The notes under the pieces: model-generated
What the model saw: only the letters and a program-made list of their open reading frames with translations
The model's database searches: none
What the model was told of the DNA's origin: nothing
In this document: positions 35,278 to 46,200 of the stretch, one piece after another
Layout of the letters: every line of letters begins with the position of its first letter
Numbering within the stretch: the stretch's first letter is position 1
Program-made: the position numbers and the translations under genes
Source of the DNA: Peptoniphilus_A genitalis
GTDB taxonomy: Bacteria > Bacillota > Clostridia > Tissierellales > Peptoniphilaceae
NCBI RefSeq assembly: GCF_949769225.1
Contig: NZ_CATKPB010000003.1
DNA: 64,000 bases
Direction: 5' to 3' (one strand)

Positions 35278-35527
35278 ACTTTGTTTTGTTGTACTCTCAC
35301 TAAAACTTTTTCATTTTCTAAAATTTACAAGTAGAATATCTCATGTTTCAGATTTATATTGAAAGATTATTGGATAAATAATCTTTTGATTAGGTACAGA
35401 GGTTTTTTCTACTTTCATTATGTGTAGTAGTTATGAGTAAGTTTGCATACAGTAACTTGCATCAATAGCTTTCGCTTTTTTATGCTTTTATTAATTTTTT
35501 ATATTTTTTATTTTCTTTCAATAAAAA

Positions 35528-35567
35528 AACAAGGCACACGTGAAGATTCCCTCACATGTACCTTGTT
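35528..35567 (-). terminator. terminator of the DtxR-type regulator gene
   Basis: A 16-bp stem on the minus-strand RNA (AACAAGGTACATGTGA with TCACGTGTGCCTTGTT, two G-U pairs) with an 8-base loop, followed by TTTTTATT. It begins nine bases after the regulator stop codon. The G-U pairs form only on this strand, which sets the direction. Confidence 0.88.
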
Positions 35568-35575
35568 TTAAAATC

Positions 35576-35947
35576 TTAAATTTTATTGACAAAATATTTT
35601 TTAATTTTTTGAAAGCTATCTTCAGAGATTATATGTTCGATTTGGCACGCTTCTTCCTCCGCTCGTTTTTGCTCGATTCCAATTTCAATTAATAGTTTTG
35701 TCAAATAAAGATGCTTTTCGTATATGCCCTTAGCTATCTTTTCTCCTTCTTCTGTAAATCGTACTATTTTATCTTCTTCATAAAGGATATAGCCCTTGTC
35801 TACCAGCTTTCTTAACATCTGATGAACAGTTGATCTGGCAACCTCTAGATAGTTTGCAATATCAATGCTTCTAACTTCTCTATGGTTTTTATATAAAATG
35901 TAAATTGCCTCTAGATAATTTTCTTCTGCAAATTCCCTGTGTACTAT
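35576..35947 (-). CDS. DtxR/MntR-type metal-dependent regulator, start codon ATA
   Basis: The frame gives 123 residues if read from ATA 35947: winged-helix DNA-binding domain (NYLEAIYILYKN, then SIDIANYLEVARSTVHQML) and dimerisation helices with metal-ligand-like CQIEHIIS near the end, the short form of the family. The ribosome site AGGAGGGG stands eight bases before ATA. Between the upstream in-frame TGA and Met 44 there is no ATG, GTG or TTG, so either ATA initiates or a former ATG was lost. Starting at the first ATG (35818) would remove the recognition helix. It is the probable iron/manganese repressor of the siderophore operon downstream, as in the equibactin system. Confidence 0.75.
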   Translation of the reverse strand: MVHREFAEENYLEAIYILYKNHREVRSIDIANYLEVARSTVHQMLRKLVDKGYILYEEDKIVRFTEEGEKIAKGIYEKHLYLTKLLIEIGIEQKRAEEEACQIEHIISEDSFQKIKKYFVNKI

Positions 35948-36041
35948 TGAGAACCCCTCCTCTCAAAATTCAAATATACATGATATTATAGTTTTATTTC
36001 AATTATTATGATTATATATCTAAGCCATAAGATATATTTTA

Positions 36042-36959
36042 TCAGATTTCATTTTCTTTTACCTTATTTTTTCTTTCCCCTTTATTATTTACCTTGGATT
36101 TTTCTTTAAATTTATTCATATTTCCAATCACCGATTCTTTCTTCTTTTCTTTTAAAATTTTCACTCCATAAACTTTAAAGTTTTCATAGCTTTTTCCTTC
36201 TTTAGATTGTGACACTTGCATCTTTCCTAAAAGAGAAACAAAGTCTCCCTTCTTAAGATTTTCAACTTTTTCAATTTTATTATCATAAGCATAGCAGTTA
36301 GTAAATTTTACATTCCCATCTTTGTCATTACTGGCTATAGAAAAGGAGGCCACTTTAAAGTTTCTCCCGTCTTTACTAGTATGTTCTGAAATTTTGGGAT
36401 CATCCGTCAAATTCCCTGTAATACTTTGGCTTTCTTTTTCTTTTTTTTCCTCTGGCATATTTTCTTTCTCCTTTGAAACTTTATTATCCTCTTTGTTTAT
36501 AGGACTACTAACCCTTTCTTCTTTTTCTATCTCTTGACTTTGCTCATTTTCTAATGAATAATCATCAAGATATTTTGCAAAATTATCGTCAATTAATCCC
36601 ATAATGTCATCGTTCATATAATTGTCATAAGCGTTTTGTAGGGCTTCTTTGTTTTCAATCCCGCTTTCAATTGAAACCATGGCCTTTACAAAGTTCTCAT
36701 AGCTATTGTCCATTAAATCAGAAAGCAAGTCTTTCATTTTTCTAAAGTCGTCAATCTTGACTAAAGGTACTTTATCTATTGAATCGGCATATCTTCCTCC
36801 CTGCCATTCAAAGATACCTTTCTTTTCATTAAAGTCTATACCTCCTACCACTACAAACTGATTGCCTGTAAATAGTGTGGCTCGATTGTCTTCAATATCT
36901 AAAACAATAGTGTTATCAGATAAACTGGTCCTTATCGTATCGCCTTTCTGTAAGTTCAT
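36042..36959 (-). CDS. ICE protein with C-terminal SSB-like OB fold
   Basis: 305 residues. N-terminal part (1-135) of unknown fold starting MNLQKGDTIRTSLSDNTIVL, a charged Glu/Lys linker (about 140-180), then an OB-fold segment (about 180-275: ITGNLTDDPKISEHTSKDGR ... SFSIAS ... FTNCYAYD ... VSLLGKM) like single-strand DNA-binding proteins, and a basic Lys/Arg tail. AAAGGAGG precedes ATG. Last gene of the transfer module before the cargo. Likely binds transferred single-stranded DNA. Confidence 0.7.
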   Translation of the reverse strand: MNLQKGDTIRTSLSDNTIVLDIEDNRATLFTGNQFVVVGGIDFNEKKGIFEWQGGRYADSIDKVPLVKIDDFRKMKDLLSDLMDNSYENFVKAMVSIESGIENKEALQNAYDNYMNDDIMGLIDDNFAKYLDDYSLENEQSQEIEKEERVSSPINKEDNKVSKEKENMPEEKKEKESQSITGNLTDDPKISEHTSKDGRNFKVASFSIASNDKDGNVKFTNCYAYDNKIEKVENLKKGDFVSLLGKMQVSQSKEGKSYENFKVYGVKILKEKKKESVIGNMNKFKEKSKVNNKGERKNKVKENEI

Positions 36960-36982
36960 TATTTCCTCCTCTTTTGATTTCT

Positions 36983-37240
36983 TTACTGGTTGATTTCATT
37001 AATCCTTATTTCTATATCCTTGCAAATTTCATGAATAAGGTTTTTATTTTCTAATTCAATCCAAATATCCTGTATTATTTTAAAACTCTCTTCATTTAAG
37101 ACCTTAGCTATTACTAGCTTAATGTCCATATCTTTAAAAACCTTCTCATTGCTCCTATCTAATTTTTTAATTTCTTGTTTGAATTTTAGAAATTCTTTTT
37201 CTCCTTTATTAATTCCTACATCTTCTTTACAAGGCTCCAC
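36983..37240 (-). CDS. small hypothetical ICE protein
   Basis: 85 residues, charged and helical, no recognised domain. The start is GTG 37240, supported by AGGAGG six bases upstream, and overlaps the end of the 3196-residue gene by 14 bases, so it is translated with it. Confidence 0.65.
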   Translation of the reverse strand: MEPCKEDVGINKGEKEFLKFKQEIKKLDRSNEKVFKDMDIKLVIAKVLNEESFKIIQDIWIELENKNLIHEICKDIEIRINEINQ

Positions 37241-40200
37241 GAACGCCCTCCTCTCTGAGTTGGGATTCTAAATTTTGTGATTTTTCTTTCTTATTATCTC
37301 TGTGCTCAATTTGTTCTTTATACTCATTATACTCATTAATTTTTTCTAGTATTGAGTTCTTATTCCTATCTTTTTCATTCAAGTCTCCGATTTCCTGTAC
37401 CTGATTATCTCGAAAATCAGCATCATATCGGTCTATTACTCCATCTAAATCCATGTCCTTAGAAAGGGGGTCATAGAAATTGCCATTATCATCTATTTCA
37501 AGACCTAAAACACTTTTAAGATTCTCCTCATCTACATAGACAAGTTCTTGAAAATCCCATAGACCTATATGAGCAGCTATTTGGGCTAATTCCTTAGTGC
37601 TACTGGCATCTTCTGGGTCAAAAGTAAAGGCTTGGCTGTAAACTAAAGTGTTGTCTACATATTGATTTAATTTGTAGTTTTTAAGGTCAAGCGTGGTTTG
37701 TATCTCATGGTTTTCATCTGGTGTAGTCGTATAGGCTAGGCCAATATTTTCTATGTCAGGAAAGAGCCTATCAAAATCTTCTACTGTGTTTTCCTCTTCA
37801 TATTCTCTATTAAGAAAGTTTATTATTTCTCCCTTTACTTCATCAAGCAAAGGATCTGCCTGTACCTCTGCCTCCCTTTGACCTAGGTCTAATAATTTAT
37901 TAACTTCCAAGAGTCTAAGGTTTTTCTCCATGAGCAAATCTTTTTGTGGAAAGTCTTTCTGGATTTCAAGTTTCGCCGTTTCAAGTTGCTTTTCAACAGT
38001 ATCTAGCTTGGTCTTTGTGTCTTCCAGTCTTTCAGGAAGCTTATCCAAGATATTGTCTAGTCTGGTTATATTTCCCAGGGTATCCGTACCAAATTCTCCA
38101 TAATACTTTCCTTGTCCTTTAACAATCGCTGTATAGGAATTAAAGAAGGAATTATACTTACCATAGATCTCAAAGTTTCGATAATCCGCTAACTTTTCTT
38201 CCTTGTCTTCTCCCACTTTTAGAGATTTTATTTTCTGTAAAAGTAACTCCCCAGCTCGTTTCTTGTCACTTTCTTTGACCCCATCTACCATAATAGAAGT
38301 AAACTTATTTTCATCTTCATTTAATTTCTCTGTGTTTGAGATGTCCTTGTTAATATGTTCTATTTGAATTTTTAGTTTTTCTATCTCCTTGGGATAGTCT
38401 TTATAGACCTTATCTTCAAGCTTGTATCTATTGGTTTTAAAATTGGATTCCAAAATCTTTAACTTAGATACTTCATTATCTAAATCCATCTTTTCCCTAA
38501 TTAGAGGATTGCCTGTAGCAAGAGCTTTGATTTCAGCGTAATTTAGGGTTGCCTCATCTACATCTTCTGCCACTCTAACAGGGGTTTTACTGGTCATGAT
38601 TTGAGAAATATATTTTTGTTTATTTTCTAGAGTTTGGAATAGATAGGCATCAAAAGTATTTTCTGTAACATAACGAAAGATATGCACTTCTTTATTTTCA
38701 TTGCCCTGCCTTACTATTCTTCCCGCTCTTTGCTGTAAATCAGCGGGTCTCCATGGTATATCAAGGTCATGAATGGCGATAAGCTTGTTTTGGGCATTGG
38801 TTCCTGAACCCATTTTTTGAGTTGAGCCAAGAAGGACTCTTATTTCTCCCTTTCTTACCTTGTCAAAAATAGCGTCCTTTTCTTTGTTGTTTTTTGCAGA
38901 GTGTATATATTCTATCTCTCTTTCAGGTACACCCATATCCATTAGCTTTTTCTTAATATCATCATAAACATTAAACTCATCAGACCTTGGTGTGGACATA
39001 TCGCAAAAGATAAGCTGAGTTGATCTTTGATCCTTATATTTATCCCAGATGCTAAATGTGTTTTTCACACAGGTATTTACTTTTGAATGTTCATCGTCTG
39101 GTAGTAATGGATTCATAAGCCTTTGGTCTAAGGCTAGTTTTTTCCCATCTCCCGTTATTTTTAACATATTGTCAACAGTTGAATCCACCTGCTTGTTTCT
39201 TACCTTGTCAGCCCTTTCAGAAAGGCTTTCCAATATAAGCTTTTGTTCTTGGCTTGGCTCCGTCTTAATGGTTTCATAGTGGGCTTTTGGTACTGGTAAA
39301 TTTAAAACATCTGAAGTCTTAATATCTGCAAATTCCTTTACCGTATTCATAAGTTCTGGAAGGTTGTAGAACTTGGCGAAACGAGTTTTTGCTCGGTAGC
39401 CGTTGCCCTCAGGAGCAAGTTCTATGGCGGTTATAGTTTCTCCAAAGGTGGATGCCCAAGAGTCGAAATGATTTAAGCCCATTTCTTTGAGCCTGTCATA
39501 TTGCAAATATCTTTGCATGGTATAGAGTTCGGCCATACTATTACTAACTGGCGTTCCTGTAGCAAAGACAATCCCCTTATTGTCGGTGATTTCATCCATA
39601 TAGCGACATTTCATCAACATATCTGAAGACTTCTTAGCATCGGTATTGGATATGCCCGCTACATTTTGCATTTTTGAAAATAAATAGAGATTTTTATAAG
39701 CATGGGCTTCATCTACAAAGAGCTTATCAACACCTAATTCTTCAAAGGTAACTACACTATCTTTTTTGTAGTCATCATTTAATTTCTTAAGTCGGGTTTC
39801 TAATTTTTTCTTGGTCTTTTCTAATTGCTTAACGGTAAATCTTTGGTCTCGATCCCTTTTATATTCTTCTATATAGTCCAATATTTCATCAATTTGACTT
39901 TGGATTTCATATTCCTGTCTTTCCTTAGACATGGGAATTTTCTCAAATTGGGAATGGCCAATGATGATGGCGTCATAACCGCCAGTCGCTATACGAGCAC
40001 AAAATCTCTTTCTCTTAGCTGGTTGAAAATCTTCCTGAGTAGCTACAAGGATATTTGCCGTTGGGTAAAGTTGCATAAACTCCCTGCCAAACTGCTCTGT
40101 AATATGGTTGGGAACTACGAATAGAGACTTATTATGAATCCCTAGTCTTTTTCCTTCCATGGCAATACCTATCATTTCAAAGGTCTTTCCTGCTCCCACT

Positions 40201-43200
40201 TCGTGGGCTAGTAGTGTATTACCTCCGTAAAGACTTCTGGCAATAGCATTCTTCTGATGAACTCTTAACTCAATTTCAGGATTCATTCCCTCCATGATTA
40301 AGTTGCTTCCATCGTATTCCCTAAGTCTTGTGGAATTAAAAAGTTCATTGTATTTATTAACCAATCGATTACGCCTATTAGGTTCTTCAAAAATCCAGTT
40401 CTTAAATTCTTCCTTTATAATTTCCTGCTTCTGTCCGGCAAGCATGGTTTCTTCCTTGTTTAGAACAGATACCTTTTTCCCATCTTCTTCAAAGCGGTCA
40501 TAGATCTTTGTCTCTTTTAGATTTAATGTATCTTCTATCAGTCGATAGGCATTAGCCCTACTTGTTCCGTAGGTTAGATTGGCAAGATCGTTGGATTTAT
40601 CCGAACTTTTACCCTCAACTCTCCATTCTCCCGTTACTTCTGTATATCTCAAGTGGATATTATATCTTTCGTAACCTGGTGTCTTTAAAAGATGAAACAT
40701 AAACTCTTCATAGACTTCCGGCTCTATCCAAGTAGCCCCTAAACGAACAGAAATTTCCCCCGCTTCCAAGGCCTTAGGCATGACTTCTTGTAGCTTATCT
40801 TTTTGATAGTTGAGTTGATTTAGTTCCTCTCTTAAACTTTCTTTTTCCTCTGGGCTGTAAATGGTGTAGTCCGAACTTATGGCAACCTTATTTCTTTCTT
40901 CTTGAGTGAGTTCTTTTTCGATATTTTCTATATAGGAATTTAAGATGTCTATCTTTTTTCTAATATTGCCACTCAAATATTCATCTGCCGTTACATAGGC
41001 TCTAGCAAAGTCATCTTCTTCTAAGGCGGTTTTAAAGGGATCTAGGTCTTTTGGATTGTAGCTGTCAAGGTTTAAAAAGATTTCTCCTCTTAAATCATTT
41101 ATAAGGGTCTTTCGATCTTTACCTGTCAAATCTTGCATATAAGGGAAGTTGATATTTCCTATATTGCTTACAGATAGGATTAGAGCATCTTGACTATTAT
41201 CCACATGGTCAATAACTTGTTGCTTTTTTATCGTCCTTTTAGTAAAAATATCGGATTTGCCGATAAAATTACCTTCTTTGTCTAGGTTTTCAATGGAAGA
41301 TATGAGAGAGTAGTTGCTATCTTCTCTAAAGAGTCTGGCATTTTCTTTGTTATTTAACCTACCATATTTATTGTTAAAGTCATCATATATAAAGTTTAAC
41401 TTGTCCTGAGAATCTCTTATTTCTTCCTTGGTAAAATTATATTTTTGACGATCAATGACTTCCCTTAAGGCATCATTTACAGCAAGATAGGCCTTGACTT
41501 TGCCCTTATCTTTTTCACTTAAGGTCTTTTCAAACATCAAGGATTGTTCTCTAAAATATACCTTGTCATCAATTAGGGTATAGGAAAAATTCTTGACCCT
41601 ATCATCTGCCGGTAGGGTTTGTGCCTCTTGGAATACTTCTTCCCTTTCCATTTCCTCATAGGTCCCTTCAATGTTTAAAATGGCTTCTTTTAGCTTTTCT
41701 TTTAAGTTGTCTTCTGTATCAATACAGGTTAGTGTCTTGCCAAAAGGTCCCGATACTTCCTCCATTTTTCCCATAATCATTTCAGGGTGTTCTACAAAAT
41801 ACTTGTTATAGGTAAGGCCTTGGTTATCTGTTTCTAAACTCTGCCAGTCTTCGTCTATCTTTAAGAGCCTATCCCTTTTCTTCAAAAAGATAATGTCTGA
41901 AGTAACCTCTGTTCCTGCTTCTCCTTTAAAGGTGGTGTTGGGAAGTCTTATAGCCCCTAGAAATTCCGCCCTTTCTGAGATATATCTTCTTACATCTTCA
42001 TTCTTTTTATCCATGGTGCCTGAAGAAGTAATAAAAGCTATGATGCCTCCATCTCTTACCTTATCTAAAGTTTTGGCAAAAAAATAATCGTGGATGAGAA
42101 AGTTATTTTTCTCGTAATCACGATCATTTATCTTATATTCACCAAAGGGAACATTACCTACTGCTATATCAAATAGGTTGTTGGAATAATTAGTTTCTTC
42201 AAATCCCTTAATTTTTATATTAGCTTTTGGATATAGAATCTTGGCAATATTTCCTGAGATGGGGTCTAACTCTGTGCCATAGATTTTTGATTTTTCCATA
42301 CTTTCTGGAAGATTACCTATAAATCTACCTGTGCCCAGGGAGGGCTCTAATATATTTCCTTCTTTAAAGCCCATCTTGGATAGGGTGGAATAAATACTTT
42401 CTATAACAAAATTTGGTGTATAAAAAGCGGTAAGGGTGGAAGCTCTGGCATCTTCGTATTCTTTTTCTGTGAGATTTTCCTTTAAGAAATTCCTTGCCTC
42501 TAGCCATTGTCCTTCTTTTTCTTCGTCAAAGACATCTGCCAAGCCACCCCAACCTATATAGCTTGCTAAGATATCTTTTTCTTCATCACTGGGTATTCGA
42601 TCTTCTTTTTCCAGCGTCTTTAATAAGCCTATGGCTTTGATGTTGTTTTCTAACCTTTTTGACGGTGATAAAGAGATTTCATCTTTACTGGTAAGGATTT
42701 TGTAGTTTTCTTTATCGGTTACTTCTTCAATGCTTTCAGAATCTCGATTTTTATCTAGCTTTTCTTCCCTAGTTTCCTCTTTCTCCACGCTTTTTATTCG
42801 TTCCGCAGAATCAAAGCTTTTTGCTTGAACTTCTTGCCCACCAGGTCCGATTAAGTCCTTAAAATCTAACTGACTTATTTCCTTTTCTGGCTCTTTTAAG
42901 ATTTTAAGCTTTAAATCTTTTTCTCTGCCATATGGCAAAATAACATTATTTTTAATAAAACCACCAAGATATTCTTCATTATCTTTTAAGGTCATCGTAT
43001 TGTAGTCTTCATATTTTTTAATATCTGTAATGGTGTATTCTTTGCCGTCATAGCTAACTTCCATGCCTAGCTTATAAATAGGCTCTAGATCTTCTTCCAT
43101 TTCTTTAGCCTTCTCTACTTGTTCATTTAAGTAGCCTTGAAGAAGGACTTGCCTGTGATCATCATCTAATAAATAGGGCAGATTATCAAGGATCTCCTTG

Positions 43201-46200
43201 TAGGAGTCATAAGAAATAGCTGTGTTTTCAGAAATAATATAGTCCTTCCATTTAAGGACCTGCTTTAACTTCAATTCTTTCATATCTAGGGCAAGATCTT
43301 CTGTATAAGCTCCCTTTTGTTCTTCTTGGGGAAGACTTTTCGGTGGATTGAGTAAGTTTTCTTCCACATCCACATGGTCTAAAGTAAAGATTTCTCCTTG
43401 TGGGTCAAAGGAATAGACCTGATGATCTTCTATCTCTTTTTGAATAAGCCTTGAGATGATTTCTTTTTTATCCCTTATGCCTTCAATAGCTTCTTTAATA
43501 TCCCCTGTAAGCTCAAATCTATAGTTTACTTCATTGTCCTTATTAATATAAGCAAGAGACTGATAGGCTCCGTTTATTTCAAGGTTTTTATTGGAAACAT
43601 AAATATCATTGGAATAGTCTGGAAACTGCTGGCCAAATGATGAGATATAAAAATCTATCCCCTCTATTTCTTTTGTTACTGTATCCGTCTCTATTTCCCT
43701 TAGACCTTGGTTTTCAATATAAAAAAGATCATTTAAATCCATAAGATTTGTATCTTTCATTTCTACGGCAAGACGATCAAATAGGGCATCAATCTTTTGG
43801 CTATCTTCAAAAGTCTCTCCCTTATATAGTGGGTAAACTTGGCCTTTAAGATTGTCCTCTGGATAGACCCTTCTGTCATCAGCGATAAGCTTAATATCTT
43901 TAAGCTCTTCCCTATCTACAAGTCCATAATATTGGCCGACCTTTACAGCTATGGTGTCTAACTGGGTTTCTTCCCCTTGCTCGTGACTCTTATCTTCAAG
44001 AAATTCTCTAAATTCATCAAAACCATTTATAATATCATCATCTATAATTTCCCTTGCCTTATTGACAATAAGATTAGGAACATCCTCGTATTCCCTTTGA
44101 CTTTCTAGAAGATAGTATTCGATACCATTTATCGTTTCTCTATCTTTGATATAGAAGGTATCATTTATTCCTTCTAAGACGATGCCGTCCTCTATATAAT
44201 CTAAAGGATAGGCCTGTTGAATCTCGTGAGCGATTCTTATTAACTCTTCCTTAAACTCGTTGTCTATTTGATCATCATAGAAAACCAGTCGTCCGTTTTC
44301 TTCAATATAGGCTAGGGATATTCCATTTACATAGTAGGTCTTACTTCCATCAAAGCCCTGTTCAATATATAAACGGTCGTCTGTAGCAGGTAGATCTTCT
44401 TCACTTTTAACCTTTGTCTCTACTTCTCGTTCTTGGTTTTGACTTTCTATACCAATTTCTTTTTTCGCTTCTAGATATTGGTCTTTTTCTATTAAATTAG
44501 TAATCCTTTTTGCAACTTCGTTCCAATTAAGATTGATAGGGGGAGCTAATTCTTTTTCTAATTTAATGCCTTTTCCATCATGCCATTGGCTACTATTTCT
44601 ATCTCCTGAAATCCCGGGAGAACTGCCTCCTATCCCATATTCAGACTTTAGAAAGTCGGTCTTTTCCTTTAGACTGTGGTCTTCTATAAAATAGTTATAT
44701 ATTCTTTCCCTGCCTTGGACGAAACCACTTCCTCCCCTTAAAACATCATCAATTTCATCTTGAGTGATAAAGACATTAGGATTTTGAATATCTCTTAATT
44801 GACTTACATACTCTTTTCTTGTAATATCAAGGTCCTTAAGTTTTTCTAATAAGTCTTCCGTCTTATGATAGTGAAATTTTAGGATTTGTGGGTTTTGCTT
44901 ATAAGCACTTAAAAAGTCTTCATATTCTCGGACAAGTGTATTCCTAAAATCCTTATCCTCTAATTCTTTACTTAGAGCTTCCATACTATCTGGAAAACTT
45001 CTAGTAACCAAAGCTGAAAGAGAAGTGAAGTATTGGCCCTCATAATCTTCAGCTATATCCCTATACATATACAGAACGGCTTCTGATAGACGGTTTCTTT
45101 CATAAGATTGGCTTTCGTCTATTTCTACGTTAGTCGCAAAATGTCCCCTGTCTAAGAGTTCATTTATCCTTGTCGCCATCTCTTGCCAAGAAAGAATTTT
45201 ATCGGGAGGGTCTCCAACTTCTTCTCCTTCCGAAAGGTCCGTTCCTCTATCTGTAAAGTAGGCTGCAAGCTCTCTGCCATCTATGATAAGACCATTTCCT
45301 CCTTGATAATTCTCCTTTAGAAATTCTATTTGACTTTGAATATCCTTTCCCTTGGAAAACTCAGCGATTACAGGAAGTCTGCCTCCTTCAATGTTTCCTC
45401 CATAGATAAGAAATTGGTCAATCTCTTCTTGACTTATGGGACTGGTAAATCGAATTTGACTTGCTGAATTTTTCTCACTAAAAAAGGAAGCCTGAGCTTC
45501 CCTTTTTTGTCGTTCATCTTCTATACTAGGACGATTTCCTTCATCGCTATCTCCTGTAGTTCCATATCCATGTTCTTTTTCAGTTTCAGATATTTCTCCA
45601 GATCCTGACTCTTCATTTCTAAGGTCAGTCCCCAGCTTTCCATAATTTTTCCTTCTTCCTGTCTCAGAAATTCTTCCACTTGATTCTCTATATCCATCAG
45701 ATGGTCCATGAGTCTTTCTTCCATCATCATAATCTGATAGCTGTTCTCCTTGTGTTCCTTGAGAAATTTCAGTCTTGCCCTGCCAAAGCTGTTCAACTTC
45801 CCTAGGTCTAGCTTTATCGGCATTTGGATATTGGGAATCATCATCTCGTGTTGGTCTACCATCTCCAGTCGGTAGGTCCCTCCCTCTTTCTCGAATGGGG
45901 TCTCTTTCAATATCGGAATGTATTCCTCTCCTTGTTTCTGATATTCCTTGCCTAATATTGTTATCATCTCTGACATCTTCACTACCTCCTATATTTTTAA
46001 CCTTATTTGAGTTCGTTTCATTTTGAGTAATAGTATTATAACGCTCCTTAGCCCCTTTTGTCTGCTCTCTATTTTCATTTTGTAAGTTTCTTTTAATAAA
46101 TTCTTCTCTTGTAATGGCTCTGCCTATATCTATAAGCAGACTTTTGTTGGTTTGGGAAATGCTTCCTAAAAGGATGTCCATATCTTCCTTATTGGATAAG

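Noticed and set aside
45521..45982. 153-residue ORF overlapping the giant ICE gene on the same strand
   Set aside because: It is another frame of the Arg/Gly/Asp-rich low-complexity stretch of the 3196-residue gene, Met/Lys/Glu-rich, with no ribosome site or domain.
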